Shown here: positions 8,125 through 17,856 of the stretch, piece after piece
Layout of the letters: each line of letters opens with the position of its first letter
Position numbering within the stretch: position 1 is the stretch's first letter
Assembly: GCA_964613725.1 (NCBI GenBank)
Contig: CAZTJY010000040.1
Span: 1-29,342, forward strand
Source of the DNA: Parapedobacter sp964613725
GTDB lineage: Bacteria; Bacteroidota; Bacteroidia; Sphingobacteriales; Sphingobacteriaceae
Direction of reading: 5' to 3'
Length of the DNA: 29,342 bases
The notes under the pieces: model-generated
Databases searched by the model: none
Told to the model about the DNA's origin: nothing
Seen by the model: the letters and a program-made list of their open reading frames with translations, nothing else
Made by a program: the position numbers and the translations under genes

Positions 8125-11100
8125 GTTATTAACAATAGCAGCGTTACTGATCGGCGTTACGTTCACGGCACGGGCGCAAGAGACCGTCGAGGTAACTGGA
8201 GTCGTAACCGACGCAACCCACGTGCCGCTGGTAGGGGTGAGTGTATTCGTAACCGATGCGCCCGGATTGGGAACAGTGACCGATAACGACGGTAAATATA
8301 GCATCCGGATTGAACGGTATAAGAAGTTGACCTTCTCGTATATCGGCTATGACAGGCAAGAAATACTGATCAAAGACGATTTTGTCGTCGATGTCGTGCT
8401 GGAAGAATCGGAGATGAGCGTATTGGATGAAGTTGTTGTGACAGGCACGGGCCCGCAATCAAGGTTAACGCTGACAGGTGCCGTCAGTACGGTGGATGTA
8501 GATGACATGAAATCAAACCCCACATCAAGCCTGTCAAATGCCTTGGCCGGAAACGTACCAGGCGTGTTGGCCATGATGCAATCGGGACAGCCCGGAAAGA
8601 ATATCTCGGAATTCTGGATCCGTGGGATATCCACGTTCGGCGGTGGAACCGGCGCATTGGTGTTGGTCGATAACATCGAGCGCGACCTGAATGAAATCAA
8701 TATTGAAGATATTGAGACCTTTACGGTACTGAAAGATGCAGCGGTTACGGCGATTTATGGGTCGCGGGGAGCTAATGGTGTTATCCTGATTACGACCAAG
8801 CGGGGTAAAGAGGGCAAGATTAACATCAGCTTCAAACACGAGACCATTTACAATACGCGTACCATTACCCCCGAGTTTGAAGACGGGTTTACGTACGCGA
8901 ACCTACTCAATGAGTCGCGCATTACCCGCAACCACGAGCCGATTTACCAGCCCGAAGAGCTGGAAATCCTGCGGTTGGGCTTGGACCCCGACTTATATCC
9001 GAATGTCAATTGGCAAGACCTGCTGCTGAAAGATGGTGCCATGACCTACCGTGCCAATGTGAATGTAAGCGGGGGAGGGGCGACGGCCCGTTATTTCGCG
9101 TCAGGCAGCTATGTCGACGAAGGCGGTATGTACAAAACCGACGAGACGTTGCGGAACGATTACAATACCAATGCCAATTACCGGCGATGGAATTACCGGC
9201 TCAATGCGGATATCGATATCACCAAGTCGACATTGCTGAAAGTCGGTGTTTCCGGTGCGCTCAGTAAGCGTAACAGCCCGGGTATGGGCGATGGGGATTT
9301 CTGGGGTGTTCTGTTCGGATACTCGCCTATTCGAACGCCGGTGATGTATTCCAACGGCTACGTACCAGCAGTGGGTACCGGGAATCAAACGAATCCTTGG
9401 GTGGTTGCCACGCAAACAGGGTTCAATGAGAATTGGGGAAACAACATACAAACCAACCTCGAAATCGAGCAGAATTTTGACTTCATCACGAAAGGCCTTC
9501 GTGCACGGGGAATCGTTGGGTTTGATACGAACAACTCAAGCACCATTGAGCGCCGGAAGTGGCCTGAGCAATGGCGTGCCGAACGTGCCCGCAATGAAAA
9601 CGGTGAACTGGTGTTCAGTCATGTTGCTAATCCCGCCGAGATGTTTCAGAATAGTTATTCAAGTGGCAACAGGCGTGAGTTCGTTGACGTGATGATTAAT
9701 TACGACCGGGATATCGCAAGCGACCATCATGTGGGGGCCGTGGCCCGGTTTACCCGCGATGCTTTTATAGAAACAATCGGTATCGGTGGCGATATCAAGA
9801 ATGGGATATCCCGAAGGAACCAGGGACTGGCAGGCCGTTTTACCTATAACTACAACTACCGGTATTTCGTCGATTTCAATTTCGGTTATAACGGTTCGGA
9901 AAACTTCGCCGTAGGCGAACAATACGGATTCTTCCCCGCATTTTCCATGGCGTGGAACGTGTCTGAGGAATCTTTTATCAAAAACAATGCAACATGGTTA
10001 AATATGTTCAAGATCCGCTATTCGTGGGGCCGGGTGGGTAATGACCAGTTGGGCGGAGGTGAACGCTTCCCTTATTTGTATACCATCGCAGACGGGCATT
10101 TCAACGATAACGGAGACTGGGTTAATGAGGCCGGTTACCAATGGGCCGATTATGGTTTTAATCGATCGTTTATCGGTATGAAGTACGCACAGGTTGCTTC
10201 CCCTTATGTGACATGGGAAATGGCCGTCAAACATAACCTCGGTTTCGATATTGCCCTCTTCCGTGACAAGGTGGTTGCCAACCTCGACTTCTTCGACGAA
10301 GAGCGGACCGGTATCTACATGCAACGGAACTTTTTGCCGGCCATGGTGGGTCTGGAAAGTAACCCAAGGGCCAACGTAGGCGCCGTGAAATCCCGCGGTT
10401 TTGACGGGCGTCTCGAATATAAGCAGAAAGTGGGCGAAGTGAATCTGACGGCTCGGAGTAACATCACCTACAGCAAAAACGAGATTCTGGAGATGGATGA
10501 GGAGAACAACGTGTATGCCTACCAGAATGCAGAAGGCTACCGTGTAGACCAAGCCAGGGGGTTGGTGGCCCTGGGTTTGTTTAAAGATTACGACGACATC
10601 CGCAATAGCCCTACGCAGGTGTTTGGACCCTATCAACCCGGCGATATCAAGTATAAGGATATCAATGGCGATGGGATTATTGACGATGGCGACCGCGTGG
10701 CCATTGGTGCTACGAGGCGGCCCAACCTGATCTATGGACTCGGCGTATCCGCCAGTTGGAAAGGCTTGGATGTCAACGTGCATCTCCAAGGTGCGGGTAA
10801 ATCAACATTCTCTACGTTTGGCAAAACCGTGTACGCATTCAGCGAAGGCGAGTGGGGGCAAGTGATGAAGGGGATGATGGGCGACAACCGGTGGATATCG
10901 GCCGATATTTCGGGAGATCCGGCTACCGAAAACCCGAACGCTTCCTACCCGCGCTTGAGTTTTGGTGCCAATCCCAACAACTTTAGGGAATCGACGTACT
11001 GGCTACGAAACGGCCAGTATCTCCGGCTGAAAACGGTTGATATCGGTTACACGCTACCCAAGCAGTTGGTTAGCCGGATCAAAACCAATAATATCCGGGT

Positions 11101-11230
11101 ATTTGTCGTAGGTACCAATTTATTGACATGGTCAAAATTCAAGCTTTGGGATCCCGAATTGGCTACGCCTCGGGGGGAAGATTATCCGCCGTCCAAATCC
11201 GTTACACTCGGGATAAGTGTTAACCTTTAA
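8105..11230 (+). CDS. SusC/RagA-family TonB-dependent outer-membrane transporter (first pair)
   Basis: 1041 aa, normal for the family. Order: signal peptide (cut after about residue 25, TARAQ); carboxypeptidase-regulatory-like domain (VTGVVTDATHVPLVGVSVFV) to about residue 110; plug domain with the hallmarks VLVDNIERDLNEINIEDIET, VLKDAAVTAIYGSRGANGV and ITTKRGK; then the 22-strand barrel. No STN domain, so signalling to an anti-sigma factor is not expected. A late periplasmic or extracellular loop has the SusC motif KYKDINGDGIIDDGDR. The last residue is Leu, not the usual Phe. It imports oligosaccharides together with the downstream SusD; the substrate is unknown. It starts inside the end of the IPT/NHL gene (ATG at 8105; 8114 and 8117 are alternatives). 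Confidence 0.95.
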   Translation: MKEMMTRLLTIAALLIGVTFTARAQETVEVTGVVTDATHVPLVGVSVFVTDAPGLGTVTDNDGKYSIRIERYKKLTFSYIGYDRQEILIKDDFVVDVVLEESEMSVLDEVVVTGTGPQSRLTLTGAVSTVDVDDMKSNPTSSLSNALAGNVPGVLAMMQSGQPGKNISEFWIRGISTFGGGTGALVLVDNIERDLNEINIEDIETFTVLKDAAVTAIYGSRGANGVILITTKRGKEGKINISFKHETIYNTRTITPEFEDGFTYANLLNESRITRNHEPIYQPEELEILRLGLDPDLYPNVNWQDLLLKDGAMTYRANVNVSGGGATARYFASGSYVDEGGMYKTDETLRNDYNTNANYRRWNYRLNADIDITKSTLLKVGVSGALSKRNSPGMGDGDFWGVLFGYSPIRTPVMYSNGYVPAVGTGNQTNPWVVATQTGFNENWGNNIQTNLEIEQNFDFITKGLRARGIVGFDTNNSSTIERRKWPEQWRAERARNENGELVFSHVANPAEMFQNSYSSGNRREFVDVMINYDRDIASDHHVGAVARFTRDAFIETIGIGGDIKNGISRRNQGLAGRFTYNYNYRYFVDFNFGYNGSENFAVGEQYGFFPAFSMAWNVSEESFIKNNATWLNMFKIRYSWGRVGNDQLGGGERFPYLYTIADGHFNDNGDWVNEAGYQWADYGFNRSFIGMKYAQVASPYVTWEMAVKHNLGFDIALFRDKVVANLDFFDEERTGIYMQRNFLPAMVGLESNPRANVGAVKSRGFDGRLEYKQKVGEVNLTARSNITYSKNEILEMDEENNVYAYQNAEGYRVDQARGLVALGLFKDYDDIRNSPTQVFGPYQPGDIKYKDINGDGIIDDGDRVAIGATRRPNLIYGLGVSASWKGLDVNVHLQGAGKSTFSTFGKTVYAFSEGEWGQVMKGMMGDNRWISADISGDPATENPNASYPRLSFGANPNNFRESTYWLRNGQYLRLKTVDIGYTLPKQLVSRIKTNNIRVFVVGTNLLTWSKFKLWDPELATPRGEDYPPSKSVTLGISVNL

Positions 11231-11240
11231 GTCAAAAGCG

Positions 11241-13295
11241 ATGCAAAAGAAGATATATTGTATGTTATTGCTGGTGCTTGGCACCAGCATCATTTCGTCC
11301 TGTAACAAGGACTACCTCGAATCAGACCAGTATTTCAAAGACCGCCTTACGGTCGAAAAAGTGTTTTCAAGTAAGGTGTATACCGAACAATGGCTGGCCC
11401 ATGTATTTGCCGAATTCACCGGTATTAATGCCGATGTGGCCAGTAAAGGCCATACGCCCCACAGTTTTGCCGACGATATGTACTATGGCGATCGGGACAG
11501 TGATTATGATCCTTCAAAGAATGAGCTGTCATACAACATGTTCAAGATGGGAGAATATAACGAGAACGATAAGCAAGGTACTTGGATGCAATGTTACCGG
11601 GGTATCCGAAATGCGACTACATTGATCCACAATGTGCATATGAACACCGAGATGTCTGACGTGGAGATTGCCGATTACCGCGGACAGGCGCGGTTTGCCC
11701 GGGCTTACCTGTACTGGTTGCTGCTCCGCAAATACGGGCCTATTCCATTGCTGCCCGATGAAGGGTTGGACTACACGGAGAGCTATGATGAACTGGCCGT
11801 TCCGCGTAGCACGTATGAAGCGTGCGCCGAATACATCGCCACCGAAATGCTGCAAGCTGCCAAAGAAATGGAGCGGCTTGGAATGACGCGGGGACAGGAT
11901 GGATCGGCCCGCCCAACCTGCGGTGCCGCGCTGGCTACCCGGGCCAAGGCGCTGCTCTTTGCCGCGAGTCCATTGGCCAATGGAAATACATCGGCCTTCG
12001 CTGCTCAACTGACTGATGATGCTGGGAACCGACTGCTTTCTGCCGACTACAATGAAGAGAAATGGGCAAAAGCTGCCGCTGCAGCAAGGGACGTCATCGA
12101 GCTTGGCGTTTACGAACTGTACTGGGTGCCTTTGCAGGAAACTGGGGACGATGCCACCGTTATTCCTCCGTCAGACAACAATTTCTCAGAGAAAAGTTGG
12201 CCGGAAGGCTGGGCGAATATCGATCCTGCCAAGTCGTATGCACAGGTGTTTGATGGAACGCTACAACCGTCCGGAAACCCGGAACTGATCTTTACGCGAG
12301 GTAACAACCAAGGAAGTGAAAGCATCGCAGCGATGGTTGCACACCAATTGCCTCGCTCGGCCACCGGCTGGAATACACATGACGTAACCCAGAAACTGGT
12401 CGATGCCTATTACATGAACAATGGTGCAGATGCCCCTGGGAAAGATAAGGAAATCGGTCGCGGAGACGGTTCCGACCGCCTTGGCGGCTATGTGACGCAA
12501 GAGGACTATGACGCGGGTAAATTTCGTCCGCTGCGACCGGGCGTTTCGTTGCAATACGCCAATCGCGAACCCCGGTTTTATGCATCGGTGGCGTACAACG
12601 GCAGTTTCTGGTCCCTGCTTAACGAATCGCAGGAGCGCAACCGGAACCAGCAAGTGTTCTATTACCGCGATGACAGCCGCGGGAATGGATTCAACTCATC
12701 CAATGCATACTGGTTGCGCACGGGCTTCGGCGTCAAAAAGTTCGTGCACCCCAGTGATACTTACGAAGGCGGCGCTATTTCACGTATTGTGCCCAAAGCA
12801 GAACCCGCCCTCCGCTACGCCGATATTCTTTTGGCTTACGCAGAGGCCTTGAATGAGCTCGACGGCTCTTACACTATCCCTTCATGGCGTGGCGACAACT
12901 ACACCATCAGTCGCGACATCACCCAAATGCAACGGGGTATCCACCCGGTCCGCATCCGTGGGGGGGTGCCCGATTATCCGGCTGATGTATATGGCAATAA
13001 GGACGAGTTGCGGAAGACGTTGAAACGCGAACGCTTTATCGAGCTGATGGGCGAAGGGAAACGGTATTACGACTTGCGCCGTTGGATGGATGCGCCTACA
13101 GAGGAGGCATTGCCTGTTTATGGGTGCAACGTGCTGATGAACGAAAACGAACGGGACCTTTTCCACCAGCCCGTGGCGGTATGGGCGCTCAAAACCACGT
13201 TTTCGGATAAGATGTGGTTTTGGCCCATCAGCCACACGGAGCTGAAACGTAACAGCCGACTAACCCAAAACCCGGGATGGACGTATAATGATTAA
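11241..13295 (+). CDS. SusD/RagB-family surface glycan-binding lipoprotein (first pair)
   Basis: 684 aa, on the long side for SusD. Lipoprotein signal with C21 (SIISSC), then a polar, acidic N-terminus. Typical TPR-type helices (RGQARFARAYLYWLLLRKYG), and the C-terminal SusD signature with ALRYADILLAYAEALNE and LKRERFIELMGEGKRYYDL. It acts as the lid of the SusC barrel on the cell surface. The start is ATG 11241, 10 nt after the susC stop; a longer frame from GTG 11217 would overlap susC and add a non-hydrophobic extension ahead of a good lipoprotein signal, so it is not used. Confidence 0.93.
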   Translation: MQKKIYCMLLLVLGTSIISSCNKDYLESDQYFKDRLTVEKVFSSKVYTEQWLAHVFAEFTGINADVASKGHTPHSFADDMYYGDRDSDYDPSKNELSYNMFKMGEYNENDKQGTWMQCYRGIRNATTLIHNVHMNTEMSDVEIADYRGQARFARAYLYWLLLRKYGPIPLLPDEGLDYTESYDELAVPRSTYEACAEYIATEMLQAAKEMERLGMTRGQDGSARPTCGAALATRAKALLFAASPLANGNTSAFAAQLTDDAGNRLLSADYNEEKWAKAAAAARDVIELGVYELYWVPLQETGDDATVIPPSDNNFSEKSWPEGWANIDPAKSYAQVFDGTLQPSGNPELIFTRGNNQGSESIAAMVAHQLPRSATGWNTHDVTQKLVDAYYMNNGADAPGKDKEIGRGDGSDRLGGYVTQEDYDAGKFRPLRPGVSLQYANREPRFYASVAYNGSFWSLLNESQERNRNQQVFYYRDDSRGNGFNSSNAYWLRTGFGVKKFVHPSDTYEGGAISRIVPKAEPALRYADILLAYAEALNELDGSYTIPSWRGDNYTISRDITQMQRGIHPVRIRGGVPDYPADVYGNKDELRKTLKRERFIELMGEGKRYYDLRRWMDAPTEEALPVYGCNVLMNENERDLFHQPVAVWALKTTFSDKMWFWPISHTELKRNSRLTQNPGWTYND

Positions 13296-13347
13296 TAAGG
13301 TATGTATAGGATGAAGCTCAGGCTCCATTACCATTAAACAAAAACTG

Positions 13348-14331
13348 ATGAAGAAGTTACATATAGCAATCTTTCTATTTTCGCTGTCGGTTATCTGCGG
13401 CTCCTGTAACGACGAATGGAAAGACGAGCAGTTTAAACACCTCGTGTCGTTTAAAGCGCCGCTCACAAACGAAGGGATATCCAACATTTATGTTCGATAT
13501 AAAAGTGATGAGAAGACGGTATTCCAGCAACCTTTGGTCGTCAGTGGATCGACCACGATCGAGAAAGGGATGACGGTGCACATTGCCGTGGATGCCGATA
13601 CCCTTGATGTGTTGAATTATGAACGGTTCCAAAATCGGGAAGATTTTTACTATCGGGAGTTGAAGAGCTCGTACTTTTCCGTCCCGCCTACCGTCGCGAT
13701 CCAACCAGGTGAGAGTACGGCCTTGTTGGCGATCGACTTTACCCTTAAGGACATCGACATGACGGAGAAGTGGGTGCTTCCGTTAACCATCGTGGACGAC
13801 CCTTCCTATGATTATCAGGCCAATCCAAGGAAGCACTACCGGAAGGCACTTTTGCGTGTCAATCCCTTCAACGATTACTCGGGGACCTATAGCGGTACCG
13901 CATTGAAAACCAGCATGGATGGGTACGAAGACGAAACGCCCATCGTTAAAAGCGAGATCCGTAGCTACGTGGTGGATGAGAACACGATTTTCTTCTATGC
14001 GGGGAATATCGATGAAGAACGGCAAGACCGGCGACTGTATAAAGTCTACGCAACATTCAACGAAACGGGCGGGGTGACCCTTAGCGCCGATAATCCCGAC
14101 ATGAAGTTCGTGGTCAATAAGGATGCCAGCTTTACCATCACGGAGCAGATGGATGCCGTTCGTCCTTACTTGTTGCATCGGTATATAACCATTAATAACA
14201 TCGACTACCAGTTTACCGACTACACCATGGTTCCCAATGTCGATATCAACTACAAGGTTAGCGGATCGTTGATTTTAGAGCGTCAATTGAATACCCAGAT
14301 TCCTGATGAGGACCAGTCGATAGAGTGGTGA
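13348..14331 (+). CDS. DUF1735/DUF4973-type lipoprotein
   Basis: 327 aa. Lipoprotein signal ending at C20 (VICGSC), followed by acidic residues. The N-terminal half looks like a BT_3987-like DUF1735 beta-sandwich (hydrophobic strands around YYRELKSSYFSVPPTVAI and KWVLPLTIVDD), and the C-terminal half like DUF4973 (NPFNDYSGTYSGTA onwards). Such proteins are common as the third gene of sus operons and are thought to be accessory surface glycan binders; function is inferred from position only. It lies 52 nt after susD and is closed by the terminator directly after its stop codon. Confidence 0.8.
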   Translation: MKKLHIAIFLFSLSVICGSCNDEWKDEQFKHLVSFKAPLTNEGISNIYVRYKSDEKTVFQQPLVVSGSTTIEKGMTVHIAVDADTLDVLNYERFQNREDFYYRELKSSYFSVPPTVAIQPGESTALLAIDFTLKDIDMTEKWVLPLTIVDDPSYDYQANPRKHYRKALLRVNPFNDYSGTYSGTALKTSMDGYEDETPIVKSEIRSYVVDENTIFFYAGNIDEERQDRRLYKVYATFNETGGVTLSADNPDMKFVVNKDASFTITEQMDAVRPYLLHRYITINNIDYQFTDYTMVPNVDINYKVSGSLILERQLNTQIPDEDQSIEW

Positions 14332-14337
14332 TCGCTA

Positions 14338-14394
14338 CCCCCTCCGTTATGCGAGCAGTGTACACTGACTGCTTAAACGGAGGGGCTTTTTTTT
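14338..14394 (+). terminator. Rho-independent terminator of the first Sus operon
   Basis: A 10-bp stem pairs 14339-14348 (CCCCTCCGTT) with 14376-14385 (AACGGAGGGG). A nested 6-bp stem (14354-14359 with 14368-14373) lies inside the loop, and a run of eight T follows at 14387-14394. It starts 7 nt after the stop codon of the DUF4973 gene. Confidence 0.95.
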
Positions 14395-14716
14395 GGTTGA
14401 TGTTTCGCTATTGCCTAATGCACGAACATTTTCGTTTCGCCAATGATATAATTTGACTATTAATAGGTATTATATTGCGGGTTTCGGAACTCCCTCCCAA
14501 TTATCTTTGCTATATAATAAATTATTTCAGGTCGAGATGACACGATACCCGGCTTTAGGTTTTTAAATCTGATGGTGGTGAGATGGACAGCACGATTTCC
14601 CATACCTGCTGTTATTGGCTAAATACGCAAACCAGTTTAGTCAGTGAGGGTATAGATAGTTGGATGCAGGGTTAATCAATACAGTTATAAACAATTAAAA
14701 CAAAACAACAAAAACT
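14395..14716. other. Intergenic leader of the second Sus operon
   Basis: AT-rich, no ORF. It holds the promoter module at 14442-14509 and then about 200 nt of untranslated leader before the susC ATG at 14717. A long leader of this kind could hold further control, but no clear riboswitch-like structure was recognised. The last 60 nt resemble the relic region upstream of 6381. Confidence 0.7.
14442..14509 (+). promoter_or_regulatory. Promoter plus putative activator site for the second susC operon
   Basis: TATCTTTG at 14502-14509 fits the Bacteroidota TAnnTTTG box. Upstream, the 18-mer AATGATATAATTTGACTA (14442-14459) is identical to one before the sulfatase pair (25503-25520), with exactly 42 nt between the 18-mer and the TAnnTTTG box in both. 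Ungapped, about 46 of 68 positions agree. The 18-mer sits where an activator would bind. Confidence 0.75.
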
Positions 14717-17700
14717 ATGAGTAAAGCTTTACTTGTAACATTGTTATGGTGTGTTGGACTATCCATAGCAATGGCCCAAACCCGTTCCATTACCGGTACG
14801 GTGAGGGATGCAGAGGGTGGAACGCCGATTGGGAATGCGACCATCAAAGCCTTGGCCAGCCAACGGACTACGTCGAGCTCGGCGGACGGCACATTCTCCA
14901 TTGAAGTGGCATCCAATGGAGACTCTTTATTGGTGACTTACCTCGGCTACGAGCAGCTGGTGGTCCGTGTAGGAGCCAATACCAACAACGTGTCTATCGA
15001 CTTGACTTCCTCTGCCGAATCGTTAGAAGAAGTGGTGGTAACGGGGTTCGGTATGGCGCAAAAGAAAGAAACGTTGACCGGGGCCATTTCATCCATCAGT
15101 TCGGATGACATTAGCCGGTCGCTCTCGTCGACGACGTCGGGCGCCTTGGTCGGTAAAATCCCGGGCCTGAACTTCCGACAGACGGATGGCCGTCCGGGGT
15201 CATCCACCAACATCCAAATCCGTAACATGGGTACCCCTTTGTTCGTTATCGATGGGGTGCAGAAGGATGCGGGTCAGTTCAATAACCTGGATTTCAACGA
15301 TATCGAATCCATCTCCATATTGAAGGATGCTTCGGCGGCAATCTATGGTGTACGGGCAGCAAACGGCGTCGTGGTGGTGACCACCAAGCGGGGTAAACGG
15401 AACACGAAAAACACCATTAGCCTGACCTCCAATTATGGGTTTCAGAACCTGTCCACCTTCCCTCAGCCGGGCGATGCCGTAAGTTTTGTGGAAACCTACA
15501 TCCAATCGGAAACGGTACAAGGCGTGGGCAGCTATCGGTATGATGCCGAGGATTTGGCGAAATGGAAGCAAGGCACGGAAAAAGGCTACGTGCCCTTCGA
15601 CTGGTATGATTACATCTGGGAAACCTCGCCGCAGGTCTACCTCAATGCCAATGTCTCTGGTGGCTCCGATAAAATCAACTACTATTTCAGTTTGGGCCAC
15701 CTCAATCAGAACGACGTGATTGTAAACTACGGCGGGTTCAAGCGGACGAACGTTCAGATGAACATTAGCTCGCAGATTTCCGATCGGTTCCGTGTGGGGG
15801 CCAGTTATAACGCCCGGCACGAGTATCGCAGAAATCCCGGTGTTCCCGGTGGTGACGACTTGTGGCTACCCCGCTTCGGTACGTTCATGAACTTGCCTAC
15901 CGTGCGGCCGTTTGCCAACGATAACCCGGATTACCCCACGCTGACGTCCACTGACCCGGGTACGAACTTCGGTTGGTTGAACTATGAGTTGTCGGGTGAG
16001 CGGACAGAGACTTGGCGGGTTAGCCAGCTCAATTTCGACGCCGAGTACGATATTATCGACGGGTTGAAAGCCAAAGCGTTGGTTGGCTACTACTATGCGT
16101 CACAGCGGATGGATAACCACGAATACACTTACAAGCTTTACGACTACGATGAAGCCACGGATACCTATCCCGTGATTTTTGAGAACAACAACCCCTGGCG
16201 GGAGCGGCGAATGGGCCACGTGGAAGAAATGACTTCCAACGTACAGTTGAATTATAGTAAGTCGTTCGGGAACCATAATATCGCAGCAATTGGCGGGGTG
16301 GAAAGTATTCTCCGAAAGACGCCCACTACTTGGGTACACTCCATACCGACAGCGAACGCGTTGAAGCTAATTGATTATGAAACCATGGACACTTACACCG
16401 ATGAGGGCGACAATCCCGAGGCTCGGTTAGGCTACATCGGAAAGATCAATTACGATTACAACGGAAAATATCTCCTTGAATTGCTCGGGCGTTACGATGG
16501 TTCGTGGAAATTCCCGCCCAACGACCGTTGGGGCTTTTTCCCGGCTGCATCTGCCGGTTGGCGTATTTCGGAAGAATCGTTCTGGAAAGACAACAAAATC
16601 GGCAGTATTGTTAATGACTTCAAACTCCGCGGATCGTTCGGTTTGGTGGGTGACGACAATACACCGGGATACGGTGCCTTCGATTACATGAGTGGGTATA
16701 ATTATAAACAGGGCGGCTCAGTGATCGATGGTGTATATGTTTTGGGTTCACAGCCCCGTGGCTTACCTGTTACAACGCTTTCCTGGCTACGCGCCGAGAT
16801 GATTAACGTCGGTTTTGACGCGGCGTTCCTCAACCATCGGTTGTCGACCACGGTAGAATTCTTCCAACGGAAGCGGACGGGGCTCCCAGCAGCACGGTAC
16901 GATGTGTTAGTACCAACGGAAGTTGGTTTCGGTTTGCCCAACGAGAACCTGAATTCTGATATGCACCGCGGATACGAAGCGGTAGTACGCTGGAGTGACC
17001 GTGCGGGCGAGCTAACCTATTCATTGGCTGGGAATGTGACTTTTTCTCGCTTTTACGACTGGGACCGTTACAAACCGCGGTTTTCCAACTCATGGAATGT
17101 GTACCGCAATTCGATCGTACAACGGTATGGCTACCTGAACTGGGGTTTGCAGTCTGACGGGCAATTCCAAAGCTGGGAAGAAATTGAAAGCTGGCCAATC
17201 GACAACGACCGCCAAGGTAACCGTACGTTGCGTCCCGGCGACGTGAAGTACAAAGACCTTAATGGTGACGGCGTCATCAACGGGATGGATGAGCGCCCCA
17301 TCGGCTATCGCCAAGACGCGACGCCTGCGCTCAACTTTGGGTTCAATTTCGCCTTTGCTTACAAAGGGTTTGACTTGGCTTTGGACTTCTCGGGTGGTGC
17401 CATGTACACCTTCTATAAACAATGGGAAATGCGTACGCCGTTCCAGAACGGTGGTAACATACCCCAGTATTATATTGATGGCGCATGGAAGCTCTCCGAC
17501 ATCTTTGATGCCAACAGTGAGTTGATTCCCGGTGAATACCCGATGCTGCTAATTGGTAATGGCGAGCATAGCAATTATTGGAACAGTGATTTCTGGAAGC
17601 AGAATATCCGGTACATTAAGCTCCGCAACGTGGATTTTGGGTATTCATTGCCATCGCGAATGCTCGAGCCGCTTTCTATTACCGGCGTTCGGGTGTATTT

Positions 17701-17824
17701 CTCCGGACAAAACCTCCTTACCTTGACCAACTTGATTGGTATCGACCCGGAGATGCAGGAAGATAACGGTTTGGGTTACCCGACGATGCGGATTTTCAAT
17801 TTTGGTTTGAATGTGAGGTTTTAG
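14717..17824 (+). CDS. SusC/RagA-family TonB-dependent outer-membrane transporter (second pair)
   Basis: 1035 aa. Signal peptide (LLWCVGLSIAMAQ, cut near residue 21), carboxypeptidase-regulatory-like domain (ITGTVRDAEGGTPIGNATI), plug domain with LFVIDGVQKDAGQFNNLDF, ILKDASAAIYGVRAANGV and VTTKRGK, then the barrel ending in a C-terminal Phe (FNFGLNVRF). It has the loop motif KYKDLNGDGVINGMDER. No STN domain. It is clearly different in sequence from the first SusC, so the two pairs probably take different ligands or different forms of one glycan. Its promoter module is shared with the sulfatase genes, which ties this pair more closely to sulfated substrates than the first pair. Confidence 0.95.
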   Translation: MSKALLVTLLWCVGLSIAMAQTRSITGTVRDAEGGTPIGNATIKALASQRTTSSSADGTFSIEVASNGDSLLVTYLGYEQLVVRVGANTNNVSIDLTSSAESLEEVVVTGFGMAQKKETLTGAISSISSDDISRSLSSTTSGALVGKIPGLNFRQTDGRPGSSTNIQIRNMGTPLFVIDGVQKDAGQFNNLDFNDIESISILKDASAAIYGVRAANGVVVVTTKRGKRNTKNTISLTSNYGFQNLSTFPQPGDAVSFVETYIQSETVQGVGSYRYDAEDLAKWKQGTEKGYVPFDWYDYIWETSPQVYLNANVSGGSDKINYYFSLGHLNQNDVIVNYGGFKRTNVQMNISSQISDRFRVGASYNARHEYRRNPGVPGGDDLWLPRFGTFMNLPTVRPFANDNPDYPTLTSTDPGTNFGWLNYELSGERTETWRVSQLNFDAEYDIIDGLKAKALVGYYYASQRMDNHEYTYKLYDYDEATDTYPVIFENNNPWRERRMGHVEEMTSNVQLNYSKSFGNHNIAAIGGVESILRKTPTTWVHSIPTANALKLIDYETMDTYTDEGDNPEARLGYIGKINYDYNGKYLLELLGRYDGSWKFPPNDRWGFFPAASAGWRISEESFWKDNKIGSIVNDFKLRGSFGLVGDDNTPGYGAFDYMSGYNYKQGGSVIDGVYVLGSQPRGLPVTTLSWLRAEMINVGFDAAFLNHRLSTTVEFFQRKRTGLPAARYDVLVPTEVGFGLPNENLNSDMHRGYEAVVRWSDRAGELTYSLAGNVTFSRFYDWDRYKPRFSNSWNVYRNSIVQRYGYLNWGLQSDGQFQSWEEIESWPIDNDRQGNRTLRPGDVKYKDLNGDGVINGMDERPIGYRQDATPALNFGFNFAFAYKGFDLALDFSGGAMYTFYKQWEMRTPFQNGGNIPQYYIDGAWKLSDIFDANSELIPGEYPMLLIGNGEHSNYWNSDFWKQNIRYIKLRNVDFGYSLPSRMLEPLSITGVRVYFSGQNLLTLTNLIGIDPEMQEDNGLGYPTMRIFNFGLNVRF

Positions 17825-17856
17825 TATTTGGAGATTTTTTTAAAGTAAAAGAAAGA

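Noticed and set aside
9998..10789. 263-codon minus-strand open frame inside the first susC
   Set aside because: It is fully antisense to a conserved part of the SusC barrel. Its protein has no family pattern, and it is explained by codon bias on the sense strand.
11217..11240. GTG start extending the first SusD by 8 codons
   Set aside because: It overlaps susC and puts polar residues before the lipoprotein signal. ATG 11241 is better placed.
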